Part shown: in pieces, positions 28,566 through 38,105 of the stretch
How positions within the stretch are numbered: position 1 is the first letter of the stretch
Layout of the letters: every line of letters begins with the position of its first letter
NCBI RefSeq assembly: GCF_014837015.1
Contig: NZ_JACSPT010000002.1
Location: 1-64,000 of the forward strand
DNA: 64,000 bases
DNA from: Acinetobacter pecorum
GTDB taxonomy: Bacteria > Pseudomonadota > Gammaproteobacteria > Pseudomonadales > Moraxellaceae
Reading direction: 5' to 3'
Program-made: the position numbers and the translations under genes
The notes under the pieces: generated by a model
Told to the model about the DNA's origin: nothing
Databases searched by the model: none
The model's input: only the letters and a program-made list of their open reading frames with translations

Positions 28566-28730
28566 TTAGACTTCGATCATTTCGAAATCGACTTTAGACA
28601 CGCCACAATCTGGACAGGTCCAGTCATCCGGAATATCTTCCCACTTGGTTCCCGCTACGATTCCGTCTTGAGGCCAGCCTTCTGCCTCATCATAAATCCA
28701 TCCGCATACGATGCATTGAAACTTTCTCAT
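28566..28730 (-). CDS. rubA: Rubredoxin
   Basis: A 54-residue iron-sulfur electron carrier that links RubB to alkane hydroxylase. The single iron is held by Cys6-x2-Cys9 (CIVCG) and Cys39-x2-Cys42 (CPDCG), with the family-typical aromatic residues WIYDEAEG and DWTCP. GGAGAG lies just upstream of the ATG. First gene of rubA-rubB-estB-oxyR. Too short for many gene finders but complete and unmistakable. Confidence 0.97.
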   Translation of the reverse strand: MRKFQCIVCGWIYDEAEGWPQDGIVAGTKWEDIPDDWTCPDCGVSKVDFEMIEV

Positions 28731-29230
28731 GTAACTCTCCAAAACTAAGCAATTCTAGGCGTCAGCTTAAAATCCATAAAATAGCAAGACTCTAAAAGAA
28801 TATAACTTTTTAACAGTGAACATATTTGGCTAAATTTTTACGCAGTTCTGTTCAGAAAGTAAAGTGAATAAAAGCTTAATCAGCGAAATTAGCAGCAGAA
28901 TAGAGCTCGCATTCCTTATTTATCAGGAAACTACTTTATCAGGAAACTACTTTTCATCTGCTGTTGTAGGTGGTTGAAGATACCAATCTGATTATGAGTA
29001 AAAATTACAGTTTTCTGGTGTGACCGACCAAAGTCTTGCAGTAAAAATTCTCCTTTTCAGGTAATTTAAAATAGCTAAAGTCTGGATTAAATATTTTTTA
29101 AAATAAATGAATTAAATAAAATCAAATAGTTGTTATTAAATATCGGGTTTTTATTATACAGCTTGGCTTGTCCACATACCTCAAATAAGTTTAAAATTCT
29201 TACATTCCTTTTCTTTTTTTAAGATCTCCC
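28731..29230. other. Divergent intergenic region, rubA / apt
   Basis: 500 bp holding the rubA and apt promoters. The only clear structure is a perfect tandem duplication of the 16-mer TTATCAGGAAACTACT (28920-28935 and 28936-28951). The rest is AT-rich without recognisable genes. Confidence 0.6.
28920..28951. repeat. Two tandem copies of a 16-bp sequence
   Basis: TTATCAGGAAACTACT occurs twice with no gap, identical. Likely a recent slippage duplication; it lies about 190 bp upstream of rubA. Confidence 0.85.
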
Positions 29231-29773
29231 ATGAGCAATTTGTCTACTTCTTTGTGGTCTCACATTCGTACGGTCCAAGATTTTCCAAAACCTGGAATTT
29301 GCTTCTATGATTTGACACCACTTTTCATGAGCAATATTGGTCCATTGACTGATGCCTTGATTGCTAGCATTCCTGCTGACAAATTGGCAGAAGTAGAAAG
29401 CTTTATTGCGGTTGAAGCACGTGGTTTTGTCTTGGCAAGTTTGTTAGCGCAACGTACAGGTAAAGGCTTATTGCTGGTTCGTAAAGCAGGGAAATTACCA
29501 CCTCCAGTGGTCGGTGTCGGTTATAGCCTGGAATATGGGCTGGATCGGTTAGAAATGTCTGCGGAAGTTCAATCCCAAAAAGTAATTATTGTGGATGACG
29601 TTCTGGCAACTGGTGGAACTCTAAAAGCGGTTCATGAACTGGCTCAAAAATGCCAGCATGAAGTTCTAGGTGCAAGTATCTTCCTTGATCTTCCTGACCT
29701 GCATATGGAATTAGGCATGGAGATCTGGTCAGTACTGGATGATAAATCCCAGCCTGAAGCTGCAGTAGCCTAA
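29231..29773 (+). CDS. apt: Adenine phosphoribosyltransferase
   Basis: Salvages adenine to AMP using PRPP; cytosolic. The 180 residues match the type I PRTase fold, with the PRPP-binding motif VIIVDDVLATGGT at 118-130, the FAVEARGF-like segment (here IAVEARGFVLA) and the DLTPLF hood region. Length is typical. The ATG lacks a strong ribosome site. Monocistronic with terminator. Confidence 0.96.
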   Translation: MSNLSTSLWSHIRTVQDFPKPGICFYDLTPLFMSNIGPLTDALIASIPADKLAEVESFIAVEARGFVLASLLAQRTGKGLLLVRKAGKLPPPVVGVGYSLEYGLDRLEMSAEVQSQKVIIVDDVLATGGTLKAVHELAQKCQHEVLGASIFLDLPDLHMELGMEIWSVLDDKSQPEAAVA

Positions 29774-29788
29774 GCTTAAAGCATATAA

Positions 29789-29816
29789 AGAAGCCCCGGA
29801 TATTGGGGCTTTTTTA
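29789..29816. terminator. Terminator after apt
   Basis: AAGCCCC-GGATAT-TGGGGCTT followed by T-run; it overlaps the stop codon of the convergent esterase gene. Confidence 0.88.
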
Positions 29817-30308
29817 TTGTCGGATAAAATGATATTCGATTTCCTGAATCAGCTCGTTCACCTGTTCTGGGTGTTCCAGACGATGATGTCCGCCATCAAT
29901 AGCATGAATCTGCATATAATCTTCCAGCTGAGCTTGTACAGCATGCATATCCAGAATTTCATCGCCTAATTCCAGATAAGCCATTTGCGGAATATCGTGC
30001 TGCAAATCACTGTCGCAAATTGCAGGATAGTCATCACGAAAATTGGGTTGCAGGCTGGGATTTGCAATGACGCATGGAATCTGATGGGCATGGGACATTT
30101 TCAATGCCCAATAGCCGCCCAGACTGTGTCCGACCAGAATATCCGGTTTGATGGTTTCAATCGTCTCATGATAAAACTCGGTAACCGAACTATAGCTCAG
30201 ATTTCGGTAATCGACATCGATACAGTATTTAGGGGCTATATCGATAGCATGGAACTTGGTGGATTCTTTCGAGGAATCTAAGCCATGTAAAAACAAAATC
30301 TTAGACAT
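29814..30308 (-). CDS. YqiA/YcfP-family alpha/beta-hydrolase (esterase)
   Basis: A compact 164-residue hydrolase. The opening ILFLHGLDSS, nucleophile elbow GHSLGGYWA and C-terminal GGHHRLEHPE (catalytic His) are the family pattern of the UPF0227/YqiA group. No signal peptide, so cytosolic. Physiological substrate is unknown for most of the family. Single gene, convergent with apt. Confidence 0.85.
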   Translation of the reverse strand: MSKILFLHGLDSSKESTKFHAIDIAPKYCIDVDYRNLSYSSVTEFYHETIETIKPDILVGHSLGGYWALKMSHAHQIPCVIANPSLQPNFRDDYPAICDSDLQHDIPQMAYLELGDEILDMHAVQAQLEDYMQIHAIDGGHHRLEHPEQVNELIQEIEYHFIRQ

Positions 30309-30696
30309 AGTTTATTACTCATTTTTATGAGACATGCCATATTGCTTATTTGTGGATGGGCATGCCTTCTTCAATCTGAGCATCATTGTAAAACGTCTAG
30401 CTGTACAAGACAGTTAGCTATTGGTCTAAGCCGCCGTTTCACACTCCAATAATTTTATGTAAAACCTCTTTGCTTTGGACTTTAATCGTAGTTGAGAGCA
30501 GCCGAATGCTGCAAAAAATTGGGCAAAAGAAATTTAACAGGGTGGCAGATGGATGCAACTGAATTGCAAAAAGAAGGGGATAGTAGATATTTCCAAAGAA
30601 AAGCCGGTTCGTGGAAGGGTTTGCGCTACGATTTGGGAACGATTTCTGCTATTCTATGCAACATCTATTTTTTAACTAATCTTATTCGAGGCAGAG
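30309..30696. other. Intergenic region upstream of lysS
   Basis: 388 bp between the divergent esterase and lysS genes. A 72-codon reading frame running into lysS has no ribosome site and is not supported. No T-box, hairpin terminator or repeat was recognised; the lysS promoter presumably lies near the right end. Confidence 0.5.
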
Positions 30697-32226
30697 ATGA
30701 CGCAAACTAACGCTCAATCGACTTCTGAACAAATCATTTCCGAAAACGATTTAATTGCACAGCGTCATGCCAAGTTAAAGCAAATCGAAGCTCAGGCACA
30801 AGAAACAGGTAAGAGCCCATGGCCGAATACCTTTAAGCGTGAGCATTATGCCCAGGATTTACAAGACCAGTTCGCTGATAAATCTAAAGAAGAAATTGAA
30901 GCAGGCGAAAAAGTCTACGTTAAAGTTGCCGGTCGTGTGATGTTGAACCGTGGTTCATTTATCGTGATCCAGGACATGACCGGTCGTATTCAGCTTTATG
31001 TGGCGCGTAAAGAACTCCCAGAAGATGTACTTGCTACCATTAAAGGTCTGGACCTAGGCGATATCATCGCAGTGGAAGGTTATATCGGTCGTTCGGGTAA
31101 AGGCGATCTGTATGTACATATCGAGCATTTTGAATTATTGACCAAATCATTGCGTCCGCTTCCAGACAAGTTCCATGGCCTGAACGATACTGAAGTAAAG
31201 TATCGTAAACGTTATCTTGATCTAATCGTCAATGAAGAAACGCGTAAGACTTTTGAAATTCGTGCCAAAGTTGTGGCAGGTATCCGTGCCTTCCTGACTG
31301 AAAAACGCTATATGGAAGTTGAAACGCCAATGATGCATGTGATTCCAGGCGGTGCATCTGCGCGTCCTTTCGAAACACATCATAATGCATTAGATATGCC
31401 ATTGTTCTTGCGTATTGCGCCAGAGCTTTATTTAAAACGTTTGGTAGTCGGTGGTTTTGAACGTGTGTTTGAAATTAACCGTAGCTTCCGTAACGAAGGT
31501 GTTTCTACCCGTCATAACCCTGAATTCACCATGATTGAATTCTATCAGGCTTATGCAGATTACAAAGACTTGATGGAATTGACCGAGCAAATGCTGGAGC
31601 GTCTGGCGATTGATATCTTGGGCACCACTGACGTGCCTTATGGTGATGAAGTGTATAGCTTCAAAGGTCCATTCAAGAAAATTTCAATGTTTGATGCGAT
31701 TCTTGAAAATAACCCACAATTTACTCCTGAAAATGTCAATGACCGTGAGTTCCTGGCAAAATTCCTTCAGGAAGAATTGAAAGAGCAGGTGAAGCCAGGT
31801 TTTGGTCTGGGCAAACTGCAAACGATGGTATTTGAAGAAACCGTAGAAACCAAATTGCGTCAGCCAACGTTCATTACAGAATATCCAGCGGAAACCTCTC
31901 CATTGGCGCGCCGTAATGATCATAATCCGCACATTACTGACCGTTTTGAATTCTTCATCGGTGGCCGTGAACTGGCAAATGGCTTCTCGGAGTTAAATGA
32001 TCCAATCGATCAGGCTGAACGTTTCCAGGCACAGGTTGCTGAAAAAGATGCTGGTGATGATGAAGCCATGCATTACGATGCAGACTTTGTCGAAGCACTA
32101 GAATACGGTCTTCCTCCAACCGCAGGTGAGGGCATCGGTATTGACCGTCTGGTGATGATTTTTGCCAATGCAGCAAGTATCCGTGATGTAATCCTGTTCC
32201 CGCATATGCGTCATAAAAATGCTTAA
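30697..32226 (+). CDS. lysS: Lysyl-tRNA synthetase, class II
   Basis: Charges tRNA-Lys. The 509 residues contain an N-terminal OB-fold anticodon-binding domain (about 70-165) and a class II core with motif 1, motif 2 ([20 protein letters not shown]) and motif 3 ([10 protein letters not shown]). Length matches E. coli LysS closely. GAGGCAGAG precedes the ATG. Terminator directly downstream. Confidence 0.98.
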   Translation: MTQTNAQSTSEQIISENDLIAQRHAKLKQIEAQAQETGKSPWPNTFKREHYAQDLQDQFADKSKEEIEAGEKVYVKVAGRVMLNRGSFIVIQDMTGRIQLYVARKELPEDVLATIKGLDLGDIIAVEGYIGRSGKGDLYVHIEHFELLTKSLRPLPDKFHGLNDTEVKYRKRYLDLIVNEETRKTFEIRAKVVAGIRAFLTEKRYMEVETPMMHVIPGGASARPFETHHNALDMPLFLRIAPELYLKRLVVGGFERVFEINRSFRNEGVSTRHNPEFTMIEFYQAYADYKDLMELTEQMLERLAIDILGTTDVPYGDEVYSFKGPFKKISMFDAILENNPQFTPENVNDREFLAKFLQEELKEQVKPGFGLGKLQTMVFEETVETKLRQPTFITEYPAETSPLARRNDHNPHITDRFEFFIGGRELANGFSELNDPIDQAERFQAQVAEKDAGDDEAMHYDADFVEALEYGLPPTAGEGIGIDRLVMIFANAASIRDVILFPHMRHKNA

Positions 32227-32236
32227 GTGCTGAATA

Positions 32237-32264
32237 CAAAAAACCCGCTCTGGCGGGTTTTTTT
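32237..32264 (+). terminator. Terminator after lysS
   Basis: AAAACCCGC-TCTG-GCGGGTTTTTTT type hairpin with long T-run. Confidence 0.9.
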
Positions 32265-32299
32265 ATGCTTGAAATAAAATATACTCAAAACTTCAAGAC

Positions 32300-32332
32300 A
32301 AAAAAAACGCAATGATTGGGGTTGTCATTGCG
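32300..32332 (-). terminator. Orphan terminator of the candidate small RNA
   Basis: On the minus strand, CGCAATGA-CAACCCCAA-TCATTGCG followed by eight T residues. No protein gene ends here on that strand. Confidence 0.75.
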
Positions 32333-32478
32333 TAGAAAAAGGAACGTCTTTCAAACTACTTCATTAACTGTGGAGAGAGTTAAATCTGATTCCTTACTGA
32401 ATATGATCATAATAGGATGCATTCTCATATGACTCATCAGTATTCATGTTAATACATGTTAAATAAGGTTAAAACTAT
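32300..32478 (-). ncRNA. Candidate small RNA downstream of trpS (Aar-like)
   Basis: An orphan minus-strand terminator sits at 32300-32332: CGCAATGA / TCATTGCG stem followed by T8. trpS already has its own terminator at 32530-32558, and no open reading frame lies between, so the terminator implies a separate short transcript. A good -10 (CATAAT, minus strand, 32488-32483) would start an RNA of about 175-180 nt. From memory, the Acinetobacter baylyi small RNA Aar is also about 180 nt and encoded beside trpS, so this is probably its counterpart, though I could not compare sequences. Strand and 3' end are well supported; the 5' end is a guess. Confidence 0.55.
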
Positions 32479-32529
32479 GGAGATTATGTGGGGATATTTG
32501 CATTATTACTGCGCATTTTCAACTTAAAT

Positions 32530-32558
32530 AAAAAAGCTCTTCATCAGAAGAGCTTTTA
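32530..32558 (-). terminator. Terminator after trpS
   Basis: AAAAGCTCTTC-TGAT-GAAGAGCTTTT on the minus strand, continuing into a T-run. Confidence 0.88.
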
Positions 32559-32575
32559 AAAGCAATTTTTTATAT

Positions 32576-33589
32576 TTAAAAATGGAATACGCCGAGTCCA
32601 GATTTAACTTCATCCAGTGTTGCCTGAGTAATATCGCGACATTTATCAGTTCCGGTTTTCAGAATATCCATGATGTAGTCTGGATCTTTAGCCAGTTCAA
32701 TACGACGCTCACGAATTGGACCAATCAATTCTTTAAGAATGCCTTCCAGACGTTTTTTTACCGTACCATCACCTAAACCGCCACGACGATAATGAGCTTT
32801 GAGTTCTTCCAGCTCTTCTTTATTTGGATCAAAAGCATCTAGATAAGTAAATACTACATTGCCTTCTACCTGACCAGGATCTTCAATGCGCAGATGATTC
32901 GGATCGGTATACATGGCGTTTACTGCTTTCTTGATATCTTTATCTGTCGCATCCAGCACAATGGTATTGCCCAAAGATTTTGACATTTTTGCTTTACCAT
33001 CAAAACCAGGCAGGCGACCAACATTGGAAAGAAGCGCCTTACATTCTGGTAACAGGTCATGACCAATTTGACGGTTTAAACGTCGTACGATTTCGTTGGT
33101 CTGTTCGATCATTGGAATCTGATCTTCACCCACAGGAACCACAGTGGCCTTGAAGGCTGTGATGTCAGCAGCCTGAGCCACCGGGTAGCATAAGAAGCCG
33201 GCTGGAATATCACGTTCAAAACCACGCATCTGGATTTCAGATTTGATGGTCGGGTTACGCTCTAAACGTGAAACGGTCACGAAATTGAGGTAAAGCATGG
33301 TCAGTTCGTTTAAGGCAGGTAAACATGACTGAACACAAATGGTGGTTTTGGTTGGATCAATACCCACAGCCAGATAATCAGTTGCCACTTCAATAATGTT
33401 ACGGCGTACCTTTTCAAAATTGTCCGCGTTATCGGTTAAGGCTTGGGCATCCGCAAGTAACAAGTGTTGATGATGGGAATCCTGCAGACCTACACGAGAG
33501 CGTAATGAACCCACAAAGTGGCCGAGGTGGAGTTGTCCGGTAGGACGGTCGCCCGTCAAGATCACTGGACGATTATCTTGATTACTCAT
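32576..33589 (-). CDS. trpS: Tryptophanyl-tRNA synthetase
   Basis: Charges tRNA-Trp. A class I enzyme of 337 residues with the HIGH-type motif as GQLHLGHFVGS near the N-terminus and the second signature as KMSKSLGNT. Length is normal for the bacterial enzyme. Minus strand, monocistronic, with a strong terminator; it converges with lysS across a small-RNA candidate. Confidence 0.97.
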   Translation of the reverse strand: MSNQDNRPVILTGDRPTGQLHLGHFVGSLRSRVGLQDSHHQHLLLADAQALTDNADNFEKVRRNIIEVATDYLAVGIDPTKTTICVQSCLPALNELTMLYLNFVTVSRLERNPTIKSEIQMRGFERDIPAGFLCYPVAQAADITAFKATVVPVGEDQIPMIEQTNEIVRRLNRQIGHDLLPECKALLSNVGRLPGFDGKAKMSKSLGNTIVLDATDKDIKKAVNAMYTDPNHLRIEDPGQVEGNVVFTYLDAFDPNKEELEELKAHYRRGGLGDGTVKKRLEGILKELIGPIRERRIELAKDPDYIMDILKTGTDKCRDITQATLDEVKSGLGVFHF

Positions 33590-33778
33590 TATCTATTCCA
33601 AAGGGTAGTCAGTACTACAGCTGTATTTTAACGAATGGCAACATTGTACGGCATTCTGTTTTTGATTGTCAGCCAGAAAAAAAGCTGTAGTAAAAAAATC
33701 TTATAAATTAAACAAGTGAATACAATATTTTTAAGAATATTGATTAAAATAAGCTGAAATACGATAAGGATAATAAGT

Positions 33779-34705
33779 ATGGCGAGCAGTTTATTACTAT
33801 TATTAGATGATATTGCTACTGTTCTGGATGATGTCGCTGTCATGAGTAAAATGGCAGCAAAAAAAACAGCAGGCGTCCTCGGTGATGATCTGGCATTGAA
33901 TGCCCAGCAAGTCAGTGGTGTACGCTCCGAGCGTGAACTGCCTGTCGTGTGGGGAGTTGCCAAAGGGTCTTTTGTTAATAAACTGATTCTTGTTCCTTTA
34001 GCCTTACTCATTAGTGTGGTAGCTCCATGGCTCATCAATCCTTTACTGATGATTGGTGGTTTGTTTCTATGTTATGAAGGTGTGGAAAAAGTACTGCACA
34101 GCCTAAAACATAAAAAAGCCCAGACCAAAGAAACTGCTGAAGCAGAATTCTCTGCCATTGAAACTGATTTGCTCAAGTTCGAGAAAGACAAAATCAAAGG
34201 TGCGATTCGTACCGATTTTATTTTGTCTGCTGAAATTGTGGTGATTTCATTAGGCACTGTGGCGACTGCAGCTTTTGGTACGAAAGTCATGGTACTTTCA
34301 CTGATTGCTATTTTAATGACCGTGGGTGTGTATGGATTTGTAGCCATGATTGTCAAAATCGATGATCTGGGATTGTATCTGACTGAGCAGGCATCGGGTT
34401 TTAAGCAAAGCATTGGACGTGGATTACTGGCTTTTGCTCCAAAATTAATGAAAACACTGACGATCGTGGGAACCATTGCCATGTTTTTGGTGGGCGGCGG
34501 GATTATTGCCCATACTATTCCGTGGTTTCATCATTTAACTGAAGATTCTGTTGATCATATACAACACATTCCAAATGTTGGAAATATTATCGGTGCAGTT
34601 ACTCCCACATTAATTAATCTGGTCATTGGTTTTATTGCGGGCATGGCGGTATTGCTTATAGTTGCCATGATCCAAAAGATTTGGCCCAAATCATCAAAAG
34701 CTTAA
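33779..34705 (+). CDS. DUF808 family inner-membrane protein (YedI-like)
   Basis: A 308-residue membrane protein. The opening [17 protein letters not shown] and the following [21 protein letters not shown] are the characteristic DUF808 start. At least six hydrophobic segments follow (about 62-78, 82-95, 140-180, 225-250 and a C-terminal pair). Function of the family is unknown. AAGGA precedes the ATG at good spacing. Only 48 bp separate it from the zinc peptidase gene, so the two may be cotranscribed. Confidence 0.9.
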   Translation: MASSLLLLLDDIATVLDDVAVMSKMAAKKTAGVLGDDLALNAQQVSGVRSERELPVVWGVAKGSFVNKLILVPLALLISVVAPWLINPLLMIGGLFLCYEGVEKVLHSLKHKKAQTKETAEAEFSAIETDLLKFEKDKIKGAIRTDFILSAEIVVISLGTVATAAFGTKVMVLSLIAILMTVGVYGFVAMIVKIDDLGLYLTEQASGFKQSIGRGLLAFAPKLMKTLTIVGTIAMFLVGGGIIAHTIPWFHHLTEDSVDHIQHIPNVGNIIGAVTPTLINLVIGFIAGMAVLLIVAMIQKIWPKSSKA

Positions 34706-34753
34706 GATACAGAAATATCTGGATATTGAGCAGATTAAAAGAAGGGAAAGGCT

Positions 34754-35659
34754 ATGCGTTGGAAAGGTCGTCGTGTCAGTAGTAATGTAGAAGACCGTCG
34801 CGGTGGTGGTGCCAAAGCGGGCGGAATCAGTATTGTCGGGTTGATTGTGGCCTTTGTGGCCTGGAAGTTTTTTGGCGTTGATCCACAACAAACCTATCAA
34901 ACTACCAAACAGGTCACTCAGGGTATCTCGGGTGCAACAGAAACCCGTGGACTGGAAAATCCCACCCCGGAGCAGCAGGAATCGATTGAGTTTGTCGGAA
35001 CCGTATTGGCAGATACTGAAGATACCTGGAATCAGGTGTTCCAGCAGCAGTTAAACCAGCAGTATGTTCCTCCGAAACTGGTCTTGTTTAATGGTATCGT
35101 GAATTCAGGTTGCGGTACGGCTCAGGCGGCGATGGGCCCTTTCTACTGTCCGGCAGACCAGAAAGTATATATCGATACCGCGTTCTTTAAAGATATGCGT
35201 ACTCAGATGGGCATTAGCGGAGAACAGAATGCCACTGAACTTTCCCGTAATGATCAGGCTGGGGACTTTGCGCTGGCCTATGTTGTGGCCCATGAAGTAG
35301 GTCATCATATCCAGACAATTTTAGGTATTTCCTCTCAAGTACAACAGGCGCGTCAGCAGGCAAGCGAAGTGCAGAGTAATCAGCTTTCAGTACGTCAGGA
35401 ATTGCAGGCAGACTGTCTGGCCGGAGTCTGGGCCTACCATAATCATCAGCGAACCCAGTTTCTGGAACAGGGTGATGTGCAGGAAGCCATGGATGCTGCA
35501 CATAAAATTGGTGATGACTATTTACAGAAACGTGCGCGCGGACAGGTGGTACCGGACAGCTTTACTCATGGCAGCAGCGCACAGCGAGTACATTGGTTTA
35601 ATACAGGCTTGCAATCCGGTCAGATTGCGAATTGCGATACCTTTAATCAAAATATTTAG
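34754..35659 (+). CDS. YpfJ-type neutral zinc metallopeptidase
   Basis: A 301-residue membrane-anchored protein. A basic N-terminus (RRVSSNVEDRRGGG) precedes one membrane helix (about 25-41); the rest is predicted outside the cytoplasm. The zinc site HEVGHH starts at His180 (His180, Glu181, His184), with QELQADCLAG downstream as the probable third-ligand region. The GGGxK-type start and layout match the YpfJ family (putative zinc peptidase). Substrate unknown. Good ribosome site GAAGGGAAAG. Terminator downstream. Confidence 0.93.
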   Translation: MRWKGRRVSSNVEDRRGGGAKAGGISIVGLIVAFVAWKFFGVDPQQTYQTTKQVTQGISGATETRGLENPTPEQQESIEFVGTVLADTEDTWNQVFQQQLNQQYVPPKLVLFNGIVNSGCGTAQAAMGPFYCPADQKVYIDTAFFKDMRTQMGISGEQNATELSRNDQAGDFALAYVVAHEVGHHIQTILGISSQVQQARQQASEVQSNQLSVRQELQADCLAGVWAYHNHQRTQFLEQGDVQEAMDAAHKIGDDYLQKRARGQVVPDSFTHGSSAQRVHWFNTGLQSGQIANCDTFNQNI

Positions 35660-35672
35660 TTCATTTGCTTAT

Positions 35673-35700
35673 AAAAAAGGAGCTTTAGGCTCCTTTTTTA
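35673..35700. terminator. Terminator after the zinc peptidase gene
   Basis: AAAAAAGGAGC-TTTAG-GCTCCTTTTTT, usable in both directions; the minus-strand gene stops at 35698 within it. Confidence 0.88.
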
Positions 35701-36252
35701 TTTGTACAGAAAACGTCGGAAATTTCTTAATATTTTGATACTGACAAATAACGCAGCCAAAGCAAACAGGGTAATTGCAAAGACCGTATATTTCAGGTTG
35801 CTGATGTCATTCTGATAAAACTGCTGAATATCCTGTTTGGAATATTTAAGAGTAGTTTCTTTGCCGGTCCGGCTGTCTCTAAACTGGATTTTTTCAATAT
35901 AAAACAGGTTTCCTGCTTTAATGAGGTCAATGCTCTGGATTTGGCGGGTATGCGACTGATTATAATCATCGCTGCATAAAGTGCTGTAATGCTCACAATT
36001 AATTTTGGCCACATAACCATTTCCTGCTATCAGAATGAAAATAGCATTGTCCGGTCGCTGGTTATTAGATACCAGAACATACTGTTCGCTAGCGGTACTT
36101 TTTAGGGGAATGCTGGTTGCCTGCTGATAATGCTGTCCTGCTTGTAGAATTTCCTGAATTTTAGCGAAGCTGGTAAAACATAAGGACAAGGTGACCAGAA
36201 AAATCACACTTGCAAAACAGAGGCGGAAAATGGTTTTGACAGTTTGATGCAT
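35698..36252 (-). CDS. Small membrane protein of unknown function
   Basis: A 184-residue protein not recognised. It has an N-terminal hydrophobic signal or anchor (about 8-31), a central presumably periplasmic domain with a Cys pair (INCEHYSTLC), a basic-acidic linker, and a C-terminal membrane helix (about 153-172) followed by a short basic tail RNFRRFLYK. ATG at 36252; a TTG five codons upstream is possible. Convergent with the zinc peptidase gene. Confidence 0.7.
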   Translation of the reverse strand: MHQTVKTIFRLCFASVIFLVTLSLCFTSFAKIQEILQAGQHYQQATSIPLKSTASEQYVLVSNNQRPDNAIFILIAGNGYVAKINCEHYSTLCSDDYNQSHTRQIQSIDLIKAGNLFYIEKIQFRDSRTGKETTLKYSKQDIQQFYQNDISNLKYTVFAITLFALAALFVSIKILRNFRRFLYK

Positions 36253-36468
36253 GGGAGAGAAATTCAAAATAGAAAGGGGAGGAAAGCAAAAGCCAAGTGC
36301 TGATCTGTATGTTAAATCATCATTCGGAAATACTGAAAAGAAACTTAACTCAATTCGATAAAAAGAGGATTAAACTTGTTTTGTCAGAATACGCTGCTAT
36401 TCAAACCTCTATTTTAACAATGCCGCTCTGCGCATAGTGCTCCATCTCGCCCGATTTTAGGAAACCGA

Positions 36469-37968
36469 ATGGGAAATTTCTTTTTTCTTCAGCTACTCAC
36501 AGTCGTCTTTGCCTTGTCCATTGCCACAACCATGTTTAATAAGCGTGTTTTAGGCTTTCCACAAGCGATCGGCGTTCCGATTGTCTCGGCAATTTTTGTT
36601 TTTATTTTGCAGTGGGGTGCCAGTTTACTGCATGGCAATCCATTCTTTAGCATCAATATTGACAATATCGAGCAGGCTGTTCGTCATGTGGATTTTTATG
36701 ATTTTCTGATCAATGGCGTGATCTGCTTTATTCTGACCTCATCTGCACTGAAGTTTAAGGTCTCGGATTTGCGTAACCACTGGCGGCCCATCAGTATTCT
36801 GGCTGGACTGGCTTTGGTGTTTTGTGCGGTATTCTTTGGTGTGGCCTTATATGGTTATCAATTCCTGATTGGTAAGCATGTCGACCTGCTGGTTTTACTG
36901 TTGCTCGGTGCGGCTTTGGGTGCCACAGACCCGATCGGTATTAAAGGGGTATTGAGTTCGGTTCGCGCACCGCATCATCTGATTGTCAAGCTGGAAGGCG
37001 AATCACTATTTAATGATGCGATGTGTATTGCCCTATTTATGACTTTGCTCAATGTTCTGCAAGGTGAAAACTTTACGGTCTTGGGGGTACTGCAAACCCT
37101 GCTTTATGAGATTGTGGTGGCAGTGCTGATCGGTCTGGGATTTGGTTTTGCGATCTTGCGAATTCTGCGCGGCAAGCATGAAATGGAGTCGCTTATTCTG
37201 ACCACAGCCTTGCTGGCCTGCGGTTCATATCTGGTGGCATTACTGGCCCATGCTTCAGCGCCAATTGCTTGTGTAATTGGTGGCTTGATTGTCGGTAATA
37301 AATGGAAAGAAATCCTGGCTGATGCTGAAATTGGTGATGTTAATCATTTCTGGCATACTGTTGAAGGAATTATTAATTCATTCCTGTTTACCCTGATTGG
37401 TCTGGAATTGTTTATTCTGGACTTGAGTACCAGCCTGGTTCTGGGCGGAATGGTGGCCTTTGTAATTCTGCATTTGGCCCGTTTTGCAGCTAACTATCTG
37501 GCCTTTGCTATGTTTCCAAAAGTCAGCAAGAAAAGCTATAACGGCAGTTTAACCATTCTGTCTTGGGGCGGAGTACGGGGCGGGATTTCCCTGGCACTCA
37601 TTTTAGCTGTAGCCAATGTTCCACAACTGGAAGCCTATAGCAGTATTCTGGTGGGCTATACCTTTATTGTGGTGCTATTGTCTGGTGTGGTATGTGGCTT
37701 GGGCTTACCTGCAGTGATGAATGCCTTTTACTATAATCCCAATGAAGAAACTGAGGGCTTCAAAGGCTGGTATCAACGCATGTGCCACAAGCTGAACCGT
37801 AAGGGCTTTCGCTATATTGTCGGGGAAGATACCAAAGGAAATGAAACCATCACCGTCTTTCAGCCTGATATCATGATTGATCAAAAAGATGAAGATGGCG
37901 TCGCTACGGTGCATCATCCAGACAAGGTTCAGGAAGTCAAACGATTGGAAAACCCGGATAACTTCTAA
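36469..37968 (+). CDS. CPA1-family Na+/H+ antiporter
   Basis: Exchanges sodium (or other monovalent cations) for protons across the inner membrane. The 499 residues contain about 12 membrane helices in the first 420. The transport-site signature is visible as GATDPIGIKGVL, then LEGESLFNDA, the FNDA element typical of CPA1 exchangers, and SWGGVRGGISLAL near the last helices. A hydrophilic tail of about 75 residues follows. AGGAAACCG precedes the ATG. Single gene. Confidence 0.92.
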   Translation: MGNFFFLQLLTVVFALSIATTMFNKRVLGFPQAIGVPIVSAIFVFILQWGASLLHGNPFFSINIDNIEQAVRHVDFYDFLINGVICFILTSSALKFKVSDLRNHWRPISILAGLALVFCAVFFGVALYGYQFLIGKHVDLLVLLLLGAALGATDPIGIKGVLSSVRAPHHLIVKLEGESLFNDAMCIALFMTLLNVLQGENFTVLGVLQTLLYEIVVAVLIGLGFGFAILRILRGKHEMESLILTTALLACGSYLVALLAHASAPIACVIGGLIVGNKWKEILADAEIGDVNHFWHTVEGIINSFLFTLIGLELFILDLSTSLVLGGMVAFVILHLARFAANYLAFAMFPKVSKKSYNGSLTILSWGGVRGGISLALILAVANVPQLEAYSSILVGYTFIVVLLSGVVCGLGLPAVMNAFYYNPNEETEGFKGWYQRMCHKLNRKGFRYIVGEDTKGNETITVFQPDIMIDQKDEDGVATVHHPDKVQEVKRLENPDNF

Positions 37969-38105
37969 ATATAATATCAAAATATTATGGGATTTTCTGT
38001 TGAGGCAAAGAATCGAACAAGCCTAAATGTATAAGCAGGCTTGATTATTCTCAGAGAGTTTTTTAAGGAGACAGGTATATTTTCATTTAAACGGGTTATT
38101 AAAAC

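Noticed and set aside
30492..30710. 72-codon frame upstream of lysS
   Set aside because: No ribosome site or family, overlaps the lysS start.
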